From assembly GCA_023262065.1 (NCBI GenBank), contig JALRDW010000194.1, positions 1 through 10,987 of the forward strand: 10,987 nucleotides of DNA, given 5' to 3'. The notes beneath the pieces are model-generated. The model did not search any database. It saw only the letters and a list, made by a program, of their open reading frames with translations, and had not been told where the DNA came from. Made by a program: the position numbers and the translations under genes. Positions 5,997-10,987 of the stretch are shown here, piece by piece. Every line of letters starts with the position of its first letter. The stretch's first letter is position 1. This DNA is from Acidimicrobiia bacterium. Lineage in GTDB: Bacteria; Actinomycetota; Acidimicrobiia; IMCC26256.

Positions 5997-6818
5997 GTGG
6001 AACTCACCGATCGCACCGCCGTCGTCACCGGGGCCGCCTCCGGGATCGGCCTCGCCCTCACCGAACGACTCCTCGACGAGGGCATGTCCGTGGTCATGGC
6101 CGACGTCGAGGCGGAGCGACTCGCCGCTGAGGCCACACGCCTCGCGGACGCCGGTGCCGCCGTGCTCGCGGTCCCGACCGACGTCGCTGAGATCGCCCAG
6201 GTCGAGGCGCTGCGGGACGCGACCCTCGACCGGTTCGGCTCGGCCCACCTGCTCGTGAACAACGCGGGGGTCGCGGCGGGCATGCCGTCCTGGCGCACCC
6301 CGGCTGCGGTCTACGACTGGGTCGTCGGCGTCAACCTGCTCGGTGTGGCCTACGGCGTGAGCACCTTCGCTCCCCTCATGGTCGAGCAGGGCGAGGGCCA
6401 CATCGTGAACACGGCCTCCGAGGCCGGGCTGTCGGCGACCCCGATGCTCGGCTCGTACCACGCGACCAAGTACGGCGTGGTCGGGTTGACCGAGGCCCTG
6501 TCGATGGAACTCGACGGCACCGGCGTCGGCGTGTCCTGCCTGTGCCCCGAACTCGTCGACACGAAGATCTTCGAGGCCACGCGCAACGCGCCCGAGGCCA
6601 CGGGCCTCCCGAAGCCCCCGCCCATCCCGATGTCGACCATCGAGGGCTTCATGCACACCGTCGCGATGGACCCGCGCGACGTGGCGGGCCAGATCGTCTA
6701 CGCCGTGCGGGCGAACCGCTTCTGGATCCTCACGCACTCCGTGACCCGCACCCGCGTCGCGGAGCGCAACGCGGACCTCGATGCGCAGCGCAACCCGCGC
6801 TCCCCGTTCGGCCGCTGA
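5997..6818 (+). CDS. Short-chain dehydrogenase/reductase (classical SDR)
   Basis: This 273-residue protein is a classical SDR with an N-terminal Rossmann fold. The cofactor loop TGAASGIG is at 11-18, and an acidic Asp36 follows beta-2, which favours NAD(H) over NADP(H). TDV is at 61-63 and NNAG at 88-91. The structural Asn is at 113. The catalytic residues are Ser141 in NTASEAG, Tyr154 and Lys158 (YHATK). The variable C-terminal substrate region includes a proline-rich PKPPPIPM stretch (205-212) and a PRD...IVYAVRANRFWILTH segment (226-247), as in SDRs acting on hydrophobic alcohols. The start GTG 5997 has CCGGAG six bases upstream and follows the DUF2855 stop by 18 bases, so the two form one transcription unit. 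The substrate cannot be read from sequence. Its stop is flush with the stop of the convergent glycosyltransferase gene. Confidence 0.94.
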   Translation: MELTDRTAVVTGAASGIGLALTERLLDEGMSVVMADVEAERLAAEATRLADAGAAVLAVPTDVAEIAQVEALRDATLDRFGSAHLLVNNAGVAAGMPSWRTPAAVYDWVVGVNLLGVAYGVSTFAPLMVEQGEGHIVNTASEAGLSATPMLGSYHATKYGVVGLTEALSMELDGTGVGVSCLCPELVDTKIFEATRNAPEATGLPKPPPIPMSTIEGFMHTVAMDPRDVAGQIVYAVRANRFWILTHSVTRTRVAERNADLDAQRNPRSPFGR

Positions 6819-7928
6819 TCAGAGCCCGAGACGATCGAGCAGTTCGGCGAGCGCGGCGTCGAACCCGCCACGCGAGAACGCACGCGCGACGATCGTCCGC
6901 AGCCCGTCGCTCGCCACCGACCACCGCGCCGGATCGTCGAGCAGCGCCCGGGCCAGACCGGCCTGTGCCTCGGGCTCCTCGGCGACGAGGAGTTCGGTGA
7001 GGGTCGGGTCCAACCCGAGGTTCTCCGCGGCGCAGGGCGTCATCACCGTCGGGGTCCCGGCGGCGGCCGCGTCGAGGAGCCGCAACTTCAGCCCAGCGCC
7101 GAACCGCAGCGGGCACAGGTGGACGCGGAAGCCCGCGAGGAACTCCACCGGGTCGTCCACCCGTCCGAGGACCCGGGTGCCCGGTCCGGCGAGGTCGAGC
7201 ACACGCGCGGTCGGCGCGGCGCCGGCGACGACGAGCGGTTCGCCGACGAGCGGGGCGATCCGCTCGGACGCGATGACCGCGGCGTCCTCGTTCGGCCCGC
7301 CGGGCCCGGCGAGGAACCCCCCGAAGAACACCAGCCCCGCCCGCTCGTCGAACCCGGGCACGACCGCGGGCGGATCGACCGCGTGGGCACAGACCGCGAC
7401 GGGCAGGTCGGGGGCGATCGCGTGCACGAACCCGATCCCGTCGGGGGCGACGAGCAGGACGCCGTCGGCCCAGAGCACGGCGGCGGCCTCCGCCCCGATC
7501 TCCGTTCCGGCCCGCTCCTCGACGCCGAGGTCGTTGCGGACCCGGGCCTCACGGAGGCTGCGGCGGTGGAACAGGCTCTCCGCGTCGTAGATGCGCACGG
7601 CCCGGGGCTGGGTGCGATCGATGAGGGGCCGGAACCGGGCGTGGTTGTCGGGTCGGGCGACGATGACGGCGCGGAACTCCCCCACCCGGGCCCGCAGGAG
7701 CGCGGCCACGTCACCCGCGACCACCTCCACCCCCAGCCCCTCGAGGTCCGGTGCGTAGCGGTCGGCACCCTGCGCGGACACCGCGCCCCACACGAGGTCG
7801 TACCCGGGACGCACGCGGCGCAGCGCGGCTGCGAGCAGCAGGCTCCGGGGATCACCGGCACCCGCATCGGCGTGCGGCACGCGATCCTCGATGACGAGGA
7901 TGGATCCCGCCACGCGCGTATCGGTCAT
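6819..7928 (-). CDS. GT4-like glycosyltransferase (group 1 family)
   Basis: The 369-residue product has two Rossmann-like halves. The N-terminal half starts with a hydrophobic strand (SILVIEDRVPHADAGAGDPR, 9-28), where GT4 enzymes bind the acceptor. The donor half begins about 197 with GLVFFGGFLAGPGGPNEDA, a form of the usual G...PNxDA segment. It ends with the diagnostic LCPLRFGAGLKLRLLDAAAAGTPTV (271-295), followed by an ENLGL segment (302-306). It probably transfers a sugar from a nucleotide donor onto a surface polysaccharide or lipid acceptor in the cytoplasm. There is no signal or membrane segment. ATG 7928 overlaps the stop of the preceding coiled-coil gene as ATGA, which implies translational coupling. 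The common E(x7)E motif of GT4 enzymes is not clearly visible; in its place stands LKLRLLDAAAAG, as in related GT4-type proteins with a K-x-LD-A-AG signature. Substrates are unknown. Confidence 0.88.
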   Translation of the reverse strand: MTDTRVAGSILVIEDRVPHADAGAGDPRSLLLAAALRRVRPGYDLVWGAVSAQGADRYAPDLEGLGVEVVAGDVAALLRARVGEFRAVIVARPDNHARFRPLIDRTQPRAVRIYDAESLFHRRSLREARVRNDLGVEERAGTEIGAEAAAVLWADGVLLVAPDGIGFVHAIAPDLPVAVCAHAVDPPAVVPGFDERAGLVFFGGFLAGPGGPNEDAAVIASERIAPLVGEPLVVAGAAPTARVLDLAGPGTRVLGRVDDPVEFLAGFRVHLCPLRFGAGLKLRLLDAAAAGTPTVMTPCAAENLGLDPTLTELLVAEEPEAQAGLARALLDDPARWSVASDGLRTIVARAFSRGGFDAALAELLDRLGL

Positions 7929-8185
7929 CGCCCGAGCACGGCACGCATCCGGGTCGCCCAGCGCACCGCCCGCGTGTCGCGCAGGGCGGCGACCTCGGCC
8001 TCGGCCGCGTCGGCTCGCGCGCGCTCGTGCTCCCGCGCCACCCCGAGCGCGTCGATCTGCTCGAGCAGCCGTGCGCGCTCGGCGGCTGCGGCGTCGAGGT
8101 CGTCGTGGAGGGCGGCCAGCGCGGCGGCGCTGCGGGAGCGCTCGCGCGCGAGGTCCTCGTCACGGGGGCGCTCGGCTGCGGTCAT
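7925..8185 (-). CDS. Small coiled-coil protein coupled to the glycosyltransferase
   Basis: This 86-residue protein is almost entirely charged helix (Ala, Arg, Glu, Leu) from about 5 to 68, with heptad-like spacing such as LHDDLDAAAAERARLLEQID. It ends in an arginine/tryptophan-rich tail, RDTRAVRWATRMRAVLGR. Similar coiled coils ending in a short L-R-x-T-R-x-x-R-W segment are often fused to actinobacterial polysaccharide glycosyltransferases. Here the module is separate but overlaps the glycosyltransferase start by four bases. It may be a partner or scaffold of that enzyme. The ribosome site before ATG 8185 is weak and the gene begins 33 bases after the dehalogenase stop, so expression may depend on coupling. 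No catalytic motif is present. Confidence 0.7.
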   Translation of the reverse strand: MTAAERPRDEDLARERSRSAAALAALHDDLDAAAAERARLLEQIDALGVAREHERARADAAEAEVAALRDTRAVRWATRMRAVLGR

Positions 8186-8218
8186 GGCCCGATCATCGCA
8201 GAGCGCCGGGCGACCGGC

Positions 8219-9160
8219 TCAGACGGCGAGACCGAGCCGACGCCCGATGACCGTGAGGCAGTCCTCCGGGGCGTCGAACTGCACGAAGTGCCCGGCGTCC
8301 GGGATCCGGTCGAGCGTCGCGCCCGGGATCCGGGTGACCCAGGCCTCGGCCTGTTCGTAGGGGAACACCGGGTCGGCGTCGCCGAACGCGAGGTGGACCG
8401 GGCATCCGACCCAGGCGGCGAGCGCCGCATCGCAGCGCGCCTGTTCAGCGGCCCCACCCACCTCGGGCGCTCCGAACGGGATCATCGCGGGGAACGCCCG
8501 GGCCCCGGCCTTCGAGGCGGGGCCGTCGAACGGGGCGTCGAACGCCGCCTCGATCCGGGCGCGATCGGCATGGTCGCGCCGCATCGTCCCCGCCACGATC
8601 CGTCCCGTCGGCATGTCGCCACCGAGCGCGTCGGGGTCCATCGCCATCTGGCGCCACAGCCGCACGCCGTCGGAGTACGGGAAGTCGTCGCGGTGGAGCC
8701 AGGTGTTGAAGATGAAGGCGCGAGCGAATCGATCCGGATCATCGACGAGGCACCGCAGGCCGATCGGACCCGCCCAGTCCTGCACCACGAGGTGGACCCG
8801 CCCGAGGTCGAGCGACTCGATGATGTGGCGGAGCGACGCGCAGTGCCGCTCGTAGGAGTACCAGGCGTCGTCGGTCGGCTTGTCCGAGCGTCCGAACCCG
8901 GCCAGGTCGGGGGCGACGCACCGGAACCCGGCGGACGTGAGCCGGGCGATCCACTGCTCGTAGAGCACCGACCAGGAGGGTTCGCCGTGCAGCAGCAGGA
9001 ACACTCCCCGCTCGTCGCCGACAGCCGGCGCGTCGGTCAGGTGGAGCTCGAGCGGCTCGTCGAGGCCGGCGGCCTCCCACTCGAGGATGCGTTCGGGCCA
9101 GGCCCGCACGAACTCGAGCCCGGCGAAGTTCTGCGGTGAGGTCCGGTGCACCGTGGTCAC
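8219..9160 (-). CDS. Haloalkane dehalogenase-like alpha/beta hydrolase (HLD-I type)
   Basis: The 313-residue alpha/beta hydrolase carries the haloalkane dehalogenase signature. The oxyanion/halide region HGEPSW is at 58-63, nucleophile Asp128 in VVQDW with the adjacent halide-binding Trp129, a catalytic acid at Asp263 (GDADP), and His291 in AGHFVQ. A cap domain lies between about 150 and 230 and contains Trp169 (RLWRQM), a candidate second halide-stabilising Trp as in subfamily I enzymes such as DhlA. Length matches DhlA-type proteins. It would hydrolyse carbon-halogen bonds of haloalkanes to alcohols in the cytoplasm, though the true substrate is unknown. I set the start at GTG 9160 because AGG lies nine bases upstream. 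The TTG at 9169 directly abuts that AGG and would leave no spacing. The gene follows the ADP-ribosylglycohydrolase by 36 bases. Epoxide hydrolase is less likely given HGEPSW and the DW pair. Confidence 0.85.
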   Translation of the reverse strand: MTTVHRTSPQNFAGLEFVRAWPERILEWEAAGLDEPLELHLTDAPAVGDERGVFLLLHGEPSWSVLYEQWIARLTSAGFRCVAPDLAGFGRSDKPTDDAWYSYERHCASLRHIIESLDLGRVHLVVQDWAGPIGLRCLVDDPDRFARAFIFNTWLHRDDFPYSDGVRLWRQMAMDPDALGGDMPTGRIVAGTMRRDHADRARIEAAFDAPFDGPASKAGARAFPAMIPFGAPEVGGAAEQARCDAALAAWVGCPVHLAFGDADPVFPYEQAEAWVTRIPGATLDRIPDAGHFVQFDAPEDCLTVIGRRLGLAV

Positions 9161-9196
9161 GGCGCGCAACCTAGCCGTGGGCGGACGGACTCCCGA

Positions 9197-10666
9197 TCAG
9201 GCCCAGTGGTTCCTGAGCACGTCGACGAAGGTCGCGTTGTCGCGGGTGATGCGGTCCCAGCGGGCCTCGAGCCAGCGATGGGCCTCATCCTCGGACCAGC
9301 CATGGCGGCGCATGGCCCAGGCCTTGAGCACGAACGCCGTGCGACTCCGGCCACCGTGGCAGTGCACGAGCACCGGACGGTCCGGTTCCTCCTCGAGGAA
9401 CGCGTCGATGGTGGCCACGAGATCCTCGAGCACGGCGATCGGATCGGCGTTGTGCTCCGCGCCCGGCTGGTCGACGAGGTAGGCCTGCCGCCGGATGGGC
9501 CGGTCGGCGAACTCGCCGGACGTGCGGCAGAGGGAGATGACCGCCCAGTCGCGGCCCGCCGCCCGTGCCCCCTCGAGGTCGGACGCGAACAGCGGCACCT
9601 CGTCGTGCACCCGCGTCGGACCGCCCGGAGTGTCGGCGGCCTGGTCCGCCACCGGGCCCCGGCCGATGAGGCCGCGGGCGAGGTGCAGCAGATCCCAGTG
9701 GTCGTACCCGGTGACGATCAGTTCGCCCCGAGCGTCGCGTCCCTGTGCGACCCGGCCGTTGAGGTAGGTCGTCCAACGGCTCGGAATCCCCTGGATCCCC
9801 CAGCGGGCCCCCGCGATCGAGCCGGCGACGGCGGCGACCGTGTCGGTGTCGCGGCCGAGCATGACGGCACGCACGACCGCGTCCTCGAAGGAGACCGCAC
9901 CGCGCACCGCCCACACCGCCTGCGCGAGGCAGGTGAAGACGTCACCGTTCGACGTGCCCGGCACGGCCACGTACTCGGGGGCGAGCAGCGGACCCCACAC
10001 CGCACGTGCCTCCGGCGGGAGGCGGTCGAGCACCTCGTCGATCGCCGCGAACACATCCTGGCCGCGCAGGCCGGCCCGGATCATCGCGGCGTGGATCGAC
10101 GCCGCGTACCCGTTGTGCGGATCGTGGTGGGTCAGGGTCGCCTGCGCCGTGGCGAGCTCGATGAGGTCGTCGAGGTCGAGGCGGGCGGCGAACAGGCCGA
10201 TCGGCGCGTTCCGCATGACCGAGCCGTTGCCGGCGGAACGCCCCGCCATCGCGTCGTGCACGGCCTCGGCCGCCCCGACGTGGTCGAGTGCGGCGAGGAC
10301 GCTCCGGGTCTGGACCCCGACGTCGGCCGCGCCCTCGGCCCACCGCCGCCAACGCTCCCACAGGTCGGCCGCGTCGAACCCGTCGCACGCGACGAGTGAC
10401 TCGGCGAGGGCGATCGCCATCTGGGTGTCGTCGGTGAACTCGGCCGGGCGCCATGCGTAGGACCCTCCGCCCCGCATCTCCCCGATGCCGCCGAGACGCG
10501 CCAGCGGGTTCGACTCGGCGTAGAGCCCGGCCTGCTGGAACTCGAAGGGCGCGCCGAGCGCGTCGCCGACGGCGAGTCCGATCAGCGCACCGATCGCGCG
10601 CTGCGCGCTGATCGTCCCGTCGGGGCTGCCCGCCCCGGCCTGCGTCATCCGGTTCACATCCGCCAT
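9197..10666 (-). CDS. ADP-ribosylglycohydrolase fused to a CX5R (PTP/DSP-like) phosphatase domain
   Basis: The 489-residue product joins two domains. Residues about 22-330 form an ADP-ribosylglycohydrolase (DraG/ARH fold): GLAVGDALGAPFEF (30-43), metal-binding TDDTQ (78-82), GNGSVMRNAPIG (146-157), THHDP (179-183) and a second metal motif GRDTDT (271-276). These are the residues that hold the two Mg ions, so hydrolysis of an ADP-ribosyl bond is expected. After a linker, residues about 350-489 resemble a cysteine phosphatase, with the P-loop VHCHGGRSRT (Cys436, CX5R to Arg442, Thr443) and a helical C-terminus. The general acid Asp is not certain. ATG 10666 has GAGAGGAG six bases upstream. Separately, single-domain forms are common; the pairing in one chain suggests removal of both an ADP-ribosyl and a phosphate group from one target or metabolite, which is inference. 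It is the first gene of a possible four-gene minus-strand unit. Confidence 0.92.
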   Translation of the reverse strand: MADVNRMTQAGAGSPDGTISAQRAIGALIGLAVGDALGAPFEFQQAGLYAESNPLARLGGIGEMRGGGSYAWRPAEFTDDTQMAIALAESLVACDGFDAADLWERWRRWAEGAADVGVQTRSVLAALDHVGAAEAVHDAMAGRSAGNGSVMRNAPIGLFAARLDLDDLIELATAQATLTHHDPHNGYAASIHAAMIRAGLRGQDVFAAIDEVLDRLPPEARAVWGPLLAPEYVAVPGTSNGDVFTCLAQAVWAVRGAVSFEDAVVRAVMLGRDTDTVAAVAGSIAGARWGIQGIPSRWTTYLNGRVAQGRDARGELIVTGYDHWDLLHLARGLIGRGPVADQAADTPGGPTRVHDEVPLFASDLEGARAAGRDWAVISLCRTSGEFADRPIRRQAYLVDQPGAEHNADPIAVLEDLVATIDAFLEEEPDRPVLVHCHGGRSRTAFVLKAWAMRRHGWSEDEAHRWLEARWDRITRDNATFVDVLRNHWA

Positions 10667-10692
10667 CTCAGCTCCTCTCGTTGCAGGCCTCC

Positions 10693-10698
10693 ATTATG
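10693..10698 (-). promoter_or_regulatory. Candidate -10 box before the ADP-ribosylglycohydrolase gene
   Basis: CATAAT stands out in GC-rich surroundings and lies 26 bases before ATG 10666, a distance that allows a short leader with the GAGAGGAG ribosome site. No convincing -35 box was found upstream at 16-18 bases. Confidence 0.4.
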
Positions 10699-10744
10699 GG
10701 GAGGGGGTCGGACATCGCCCGCGGGCGCAGCCCACCGTCGGCGC

Positions 10745-10761
10745 GATCGGACCGACCGATC
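10745..10761 (-). terminator. Small hairpin at the stop of the right-edge minus frame
   Basis: GATCGG (10745-10750) and CCGATC (10756-10761) pair over a five-base loop, directly at and after the TGA at 10762-10760 on the minus strand. A second palindrome GCCCGCGGGC (10717-10726) follows. Together they may end transcription of the gene whose C-terminus enters from the right. Confidence 0.3.
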
Positions 10762-10840
10762 AGAGACCGCAGGCCGCCGCACCGCCCCGCTCGAAGGTCG
10801 TGCGTCGGCAGTACACCGCCCGCGGCGCGTACTCGCCCAT
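10760..10840 (-). CDS. C-terminal tail of an unrecognised minus-strand protein (partial)
   Basis: A minus-strand frame with GC-rich third positions ends in TGA at 10760-10762. The 26 residues before it read like a real protein end: aromatic and arginine-rich (YAPRAVYCRRTTF), with two cysteines. Its upstream limit is uncertain because past about 10840 the same register is better explained as coding on the plus strand. The family is not recognised. A plus-strand frame over the same bases (reading RRQYTARGAYSP) has similar third-position GC, so the call is tentative. Confidence 0.35.
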   Translation of the reverse strand: MGEYAPRAVYCRRTTFERGGAAACGL

Positions 10841-10987
10841 CACCGCAACAGCGAGCGCGAGAACTTCCAGCTGCGCAAGTCCACGACGTTCGACCAGAAC
10901 ACCGACGTGAACCTGAACCTCAGTCGCTCCTACACCCGCGGTTCGAAGGTGAACGTGCTCGGGCGCGAGAGCAACGTGCGCAGCAAC
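10841..10987 (+). CDS. Internal fragment of a beta-rich, SprA/outer-membrane-like protein (partial, no start)
   Basis: From about 10841 to the edge the plus strand reads as uninterrupted codons ending almost only in G or C (AAC, AAG, GTG, CTG), while the reverse frame would need many GTT/CTT codons. The peptide (…RENFQLRKSTTFDQ, then DVNLNLSRSYTRGSKVNVLG) has the alternating pattern and Ser/Thr/Asn content of outer-membrane beta strands. To my memory it resembles SprA-type cell-surface proteins of Gemmatimonadota/Bacteroidota. No start codon or ribosome site precedes it, and such a protein is out of place in an actinobacterium. It may be foreign sequence joined to this contig. Family assignment is from memory and unverified. 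Confidence 0.4.

Noticed and set aside
4872..6737. 621-codon minus-strand frame opposite DUF2855 and SDR
   Set aside because: It spans two well-supported plus-strand genes and has low-complexity acidic/basic composition with no domain.
7119..8360. 413-codon plus-strand frame opposite the glycosyltransferase
   Set aside because: Antisense shadow; motifs of the GT4 fold and the ATGA overlap support the minus strand.
8027..9139. 370-codon plus-strand frame opposite the dehalogenase
   Set aside because: Antisense shadow of a gene with complete catalytic motifs.
9146..10399. 417-codon plus-strand frame opposite the ADP-ribosylglycohydrolase fusion
   Set aside because: Antisense shadow rich in Arg, Asp, His and Val; the minus frame has both active sites and a strong ribosome site.
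10667..10760. Small ORFs in the gap right of the ADP-ribosylglycohydrolase gene
   Set aside because: No start with a ribosome site and no coding bias; the stretch is better read as leader, -10 box and short palindromes.
1..10987. CRISPR arrays, tRNA/rRNA genes, insertion sequences, phage or defence modules
   Set aside because: No spaced direct repeats, no cloverleaf-like sequence, no transposase, integrase, nuclease or helicase genes seen. The ADP-ribosylglycohydrolase has no adjacent toxin, so I do not call a defence or toxin-antitoxin system.

Overview
The window is visibly very GC-rich, with almost every codon in the real genes ending in G or C. Its gene types are a multi-pass membrane GGDEF-EAL protein, a secreted subtilase with a tryptophan-rich C-terminus, DUF2855, SDR, an HLD-I type dehalogenase and an ADP-ribosylglycohydrolase. 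Together these suggest an uncultured or environmental actinobacterium, most likely of the Acidimicrobiia (Ilumatobacter/Iamia-like). That placement is inference from gene style, not from a marker gene. I found no rRNA, tRNA, CRISPR array, transposase or integrase.

Left block (1-4249, minus strand). A c-di-GMP turnover protein (multi-TM, GAF, GGDEF, EAL) runs off the left edge. Upstream of it is a short stretch packed with GC hairpins and a perfect 14-bp palindrome, then a secreted S8 subtilase with signal peptide, propeptide, intact catalytic residues and a C-terminal tail whose tryptophans fall exactly every five residues. About 390 bp upstream of the subtilase is non-coding and holds a 14-bp-stem hairpin and a plausible promoter with a dyad in its spacer.

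Middle block (4250-6818). A small unrecognised minus-strand protein is transcribed divergently from a plus-strand pair, a DUF2855 protein followed by a classical SDR oxidoreductase. The shared 130-bp region has a near-consensus minus-strand promoter (TTGACA, 17 bp, TAGCGT) overlapped by a TGACA-N7-TGTCA dyad. This suggests joint control of the three genes by a dyad-binding regulator.

Right block (6819-10666, minus strand). Four genes lie head to tail with gaps of 36 and 33 bases and a 4-base ATGA overlap: an ADP-ribosylglycohydrolase fused to a CX5R phosphatase-like domain, a haloalkane dehalogenase-like hydrolase, a small coiled-coil protein and a GT4-like glycosyltransferase. The last gene ends flush against the SDR gene (stop codons together read TGATCA).

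Right edge (10667-10987). A short minus-strand C-terminal coding tail is followed, near 10840, by an apparently plus-strand mid-gene fragment with no start codon. That fragment encodes beta-strand-rich sequence resembling an outer-membrane/SprA-type protein. The abrupt switch of strand and protein style suggests a chimeric contig join, or at least a boundary to check before trusting the last ~140 bases.
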